A DNA stretch of 64,000 nucleotides from Epiperipatus broadwayi. Its lineage: Eukaryota; Onychophora; Udeonychophora; Euonychophora; Peripatidae. This document shows positions 60,268-64,000 of the stretch, in pieces. Below the pieces are notes generated by a model. That model was not told the origin of the DNA. It did not search any database and saw only the letters and a program-made list of their open reading frames with translations. The stretch's first letter is position 1; the number at the start of each line of letters is the position of its first letter. Location of the stretch: positions 984,501 through 1,048,500 of the forward strand of contig JAQFVV010000258.1 in NCBI GenBank assembly GCA_028023455.1, read 5' to 3'. The translations under genes and the position numbers were made by a program.

Positions 60268-60393
60268 CAAGTACTTGTTCTATTTTGATCATATATATTC
60301 TTTTCTTTTATTCCGACCGCTTGAAGCATTATATTCTTTTCTAATGAATTAGATTATCTAATGATGTGATCAAAATAGAACAAATAAGACTTG
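60268..60393. repeat. Short inverted repeat (about 25-bp arms)
   Basis: CAAGTACTTGTTCTATTTTGATCA at 60268-60291 and its near-complement TGATCAAAATAGAACAAATAAG (60367-60388, continuing ACTTG to 60393) enclose about 75 bp. It could be a tiny MITE or a chance palindrome; no target duplication was seen. Confidence 0.6.
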
Positions 60394-60589
60394 AGAATTT
60401 ATTCTTCAAATGAGAGTTCAAGTCAAATTTGATCAAGAACTTGAGCATTAGAAAGTAAATCAACTTATATACATGTATATCACTTTCAAAACATTATGTA
60501 GATAATGTTTTGAATTAACCAACATAGCAGAATTGTTAGCATATTGTAAATCTAGAAGCCAAGAAGATGATATTCTTGTCTTTATTTTT

Positions 60590-61500
60590 AATCAGTTAAA
60601 TTAAAAACTTGACAACCCAACATGCATAGTATATTGAAGCCTGTCTTCATGAAACTGCCTACAATTCCAAAAATCATTATTATAAAAAATTATAACACAT
60701 AACTTTGTTTAACATTAATTTTCATATCAAATGTCTTAGATTTTCAGAAACAACAATATCTTTTCTTCTCATTCAATCATGTATCAACAATTTAACATAA
60801 AAATAAACTTATGTCTGAATTAATTTCAAACATTATCACATATTTATTGATTAACTGAGTAAAATTTTTTGACCAAATCAATAAATGCAATATAAATCAT
60901 TTCTTTTATTCTGACATTTGGCTAGTAAAAATAATATCTATAGTGTTTCTTGATTTTTAAAAAACATATTGAATCTTTAGTAAACATTCATCTGCTACAA
61001 GAAATTTATTGCAACAAAATCCTTATTAAATATGTTAGTTACAGAGAAAACATTGACGTTCTTTGAATATTGTTGTAGACTTTTTTATATTTCTTATTTT
61101 TATAAATTGTAACAATAGAAACATCCTTAAGATCAGATGGCATAATATCATGAGTCTATATACTCTTAAAAAGTTCTGATATTTTTGAAATTATTATATC
61201 ATCACCATAAAATCCCCAAATATCTCATTAGAACATGTAACTTTTCCATTTTAAAAATTATAAAAAGTTGCTTTAACTTCACTAAGCTGGATATCTTTAT
61301 CCTAAATAAGTAGAATGGATACATACTCGCAAGTCATTTATTCAGTTCATATTATTTAAAAGGTAATCTAAATATCCCCTCCACATGTTTAAAATATCAT
61401 CATTATTATATAAAAGTTCCATTCATAATAGAATTATAATATAACTTTTCAAATCCATATAATGTTTTTGATATAGTGAAAAAAAAAATTTTTAATGACC
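60590..61500 (-). mobile_element. RTE-like reverse transcriptase fragment, decayed
   Basis: The minus strand gives, across stops, the linker DKDIQLSEVKATFYNF then GKVTCSNEIFGDFMV (near 61310-61190), matching the usual EEV...KNGKAPGxDxIPxEM stretch before the palm. It continues with RNDLYCIYWFGQKI (A-motif region near 60900) and KTFDMKINVKQSYVL, corresponding to FxIKTGVKQGCVLSP (near 60740-60690). The downstream words GSFMKTGFN match GSLMKQGSR of the fragment at 63.8 kb, so the two belong to one family. No frame is intact. Confidence 0.65.
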
Positions 61501-63755
61501 ATAATCTGCCAATGTTAGTATATTCTTTGCACTTTTAATATTAATCACTTTAGATCCTTCTCTTCTCTACCAAGCAGAAAATATGTTATATTTAATCAAG
61601 ACACCAATAACAGAATTATTATCAGACAAAGCAATCAGGTTTGCTGTATAGTGACTACTAGAATAGACTTTTATCCATAGCATGTCCTTTAAGAAAATTC
61701 CATACCTAAGTAAGATGACAGCCTTGAAAATCAAAAATAACAATTTCATGTTTAATATCTGTTGAAATTTAGCATGTGTAATAAATGCTTCTAAAAAATG
61801 AATACCAAATTTGATGCAAATATGATTGGAATAGGGCCAATTTTTTAATACAATTACCCATTTAGAATTTAGAATATAATAATCTATAATTTATTCAACA
61901 ATCTGCATTTATAAGCACTGATATAATAAAAACTTACTTTATATTCTATCTTCTATCTATAATATCTATTAGTTGCCATTGTTTTGAGTGTAGACATATT
62001 TTTCTATCTAAAAAATGGGCTAATGATAAGAAAATCTATGCAATATACAAAATTCAATAGAAGCAGATCATTTGAGCCCCATCCCCCAATAATCATTATT
62101 TCTAAAAACATTGGGTCAAAGTTTACTAATTCTAACTAACATGTACATTAAATTTTCCAAAAAAAAAAAGTATTTTAATAAACTTTAGCATGGAACATAA
62201 CCTCTGAACTCTTGCTCTCTTTCTCTCAATCCATTATTGGGCTTAGATACCATTGCCCAAGCCTAATTTTTATATTATTAATCTTCGCTGATACATTTAG
62301 AAATTATAAGAATAAAAGGTACCAAATTAAATCTCCATTTACTCAGTGACCAGACTTTCAAAAAAATTTGTGAACCATCTGTTTGTTAAATTTAACCCTC
62401 TTTTGGAAAAAATCTTCATTAAGAACAGTTACTTAAACTCTATTTACTTGTATATTCAAAAAAAAAAAACCTAAAATTATTTCTCCTTATTACTATTCCT
62501 ATTTCTGTTTTATGACTACTAACTAACATTAGTGGTTTTATAAATATTTCTATTGCCTTAATGATTGATCCACCGGTGCAGCAAGACAGCCACATTGTGG
62601 AGACAGGCCATTTTTAAATTACATTTACTAAGATCATTTCATTTCAGTAAATTGGTACATCCCCAAATAAAGGTATCTAAACATATAATCTTTGTTAAAA
62701 TAAAATCCCTATCCTATATTCAATTCTAATACAACTCAGTGAATTTATTGCTTCATGAAAATATTACATCCATAGAACACTAGTCTATTATGTCTGTTCA
62801 CATCATTTTTCTCAGTGCTGAGAACTTGGAAAATACAAAAATTAGATTTAGAATGACTATACATGTAGTTAATGACAGATATGTGGCTGCAATAACACAT
62901 AATACCACTTTCAAAGTTAACACAGGCAGATGATTGATGTAGAGAGAGATTCATAATGACTGGAACCTACACTAATATAAATAAGTGAAAACAATAAAGT
63001 ATAAAAAAATGATAAGAAAAAATTGACCATATTAAAAACAAAACCTAGTCTTTGATGATTAAACATTTTAGCCTACAAGGCAGTAGAAAGTGCTCTTGGT
63101 AAGTTTCCATTTATTAGTATCTACAGTTAACCTTTAAATATGGAAGTCATTCTAGACTACAGTGGATTATTTATTTATGGTATTATGCTTAAAATAAACA
63201 CACTAAAATAAATAACAAATCTCATTGCATAAATTCTCTTTTGTCTATCTCAGTTTGTTGTAAATTTTAAGCCATCAAAATAAAACTTCCCAAATGCTTA
63301 AAATTATTCTTAATTTCTTTTTCACATTTTCCACAAAATGAGAAATGAAAAAAGGAAAAAAAATGACCTTTTAAATTGAGCAAAAAAAACTTTAAACATT
63401 AATTTGTAAATATTTTTTTTCCAATGACTGTATTCTCATGTTTACTGCAAATGTCATTCCTCAAAAAAATGAAATAAAAAAATTGATAAATGAACTTTTA
63501 TACAATATATTTTTACTTGCTTATGTATGTACTATAAATAATAACAGCCACTTATAAATGAGTATGGCCAACTCCAAAAGTAAAAAAAAGAGAAGAAAAA
63601 AAAACTATTCCTAGAAATAAATTTTACGATAGCTATACAAACCAATCTGTGAATTAAAAATATGTCCACATATAGAATTTGTTGGTGCATTGTTGACTGA
63701 CTAAAATTTTTCTTTCGAAATTCTTTGGCACATCTTGTGTTCACTATTAATTGAT
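61501..63755. other. AT-rich sequence, nothing firmly recognised
   Basis: The minus strand at 61750-61560 may be an upstream extension of the LINE fragment, without clear motifs. The stretch 62570-62610 (CCACCGGTGCAGCAAGACAG) is GC-richer but unexplained. The ORFs at 62954-62745 and 63759-63532 are AT-driven. Confidence 0.4.
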
Positions 63756-63960
63756 TCAAATTAATAAAAGTTCTACCATCAAATATGTCTCATGTCTTGA
63801 TCCCTGTTTCATTAAACTGCCTATAAACAATTTCCAAGATACTGAAAACAATATTAAAGCAAATACACATCCATATTTAACACCAGTTTTTATTTCAAAT
63901 GCTTCACATTTTCCACTTGTAGCAATAATGATTCCTCTCCTGCCAATCATATAAATCTGT
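63756..63960 (-). mobile_element. RTE-like reverse transcriptase fragment
   Basis: The minus-strand frame 63950-63756 reads GKCEAFEIKTGVKYGCVFAL, then ILFSVSWKLFIGSLMKQG. This is the conserved B-motif region of LINE reverse transcriptase (FxIxxGVKQGCVLAPxLF), with Q changed to Y. It is a short piece; the rest of the domain upstream (toward the window end) is not evident in the 40 bases that remain. The plus-strand ORF 63751-63954 is its shadow. Confidence 0.75.
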
Positions 63961-64000
63961 ATAATATAAATAAATTTTGGTAAATAACATATTATGCTAT

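Overview
The window is strongly AT-rich eukaryotic DNA (about three quarters A+T by eye) with many homopolymer runs and no convincing host protein-coding gene. Everything recognisable is repetitive: non-LTR retrotransposons, Penelope-like elements (PLEs), hAT and Tigger/pogo DNA transposons, long-inverted-repeat MITEs, a tRNA-derived SINE and several minisatellites. This mixture is that of an invertebrate animal genome, in an intergenic or intronic stretch. The species cannot be named from the sequence alone.

Layout. 1-7 kb: a degraded PLE fragment (1135-1519), a tRNA-Gly-derived SINE with perfect 13-bp target duplications (2408-2534), and two palindromic MITEs (5082-5798, 6722-6960). 9.1-10.06 kb: a head-to-head PLE dimer with a perfect 13-bp target duplication; each arm carries a tRNA-like promoter. 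12.6 kb: another palindromic MITE. 15.8-19.2 kb: a three-level nest. A tandem repeat of about 416 bp whose copies carry hammerhead ribozyme structures is split by a Tigger element, and the Tigger's terminal repeat is split by a short hAT element. 20-21.5 kb: a possible TATA promoter, a 127-bp minisatellite and an unidentified coding-like stretch. 23.4 kb: a second PLE dimer with an 11-bp target duplication. 25.8-29.2 kb: an unidentified reverse-strand coding remnant and a nearly complete but decayed RTE-like LINE; its 3' relative lies at 30.9-31.5 kb. 36.5-42 kb: tandem repeats, a 934-bp TA-flanked MITE and an RTE endonuclease fragment. 43.4-46.05 kb: a PLE with reverse transcriptase and GIY-YIG endonuclease, again head-to-head with an inverted PLE piece. 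It abuts a GTF2IRD2/ZBED-like hAT pseudogene (46.05-47.9 kb) and a LINE reverse-transcriptase fragment (48.1-48.7 kb). 49-64 kb: mostly plain AT-rich sequence with more LINE debris, a second SINE copy and a small inverted repeat.

The most interesting observations are two. First, the interrupted dimer at 15.8-19.2 kb carries a complete type I hammerhead core in one copy and a decayed one in the other, as in retrozymes. Second, the PLE copies here are head-to-head, and two of them have target duplications around the whole palindrome, so the inverted dimer integrated as one unit. Their 3' regions carry a tRNA-like pol III promoter. PLE machinery is thought to mobilise retrozymes (established idea), so the co-occurrence is suggestive. 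A link in this genome is inference.

The calls rest on reading translations and repeats by eye; no search was run. Element boundaries without terminal repeats or target duplications are approximate.
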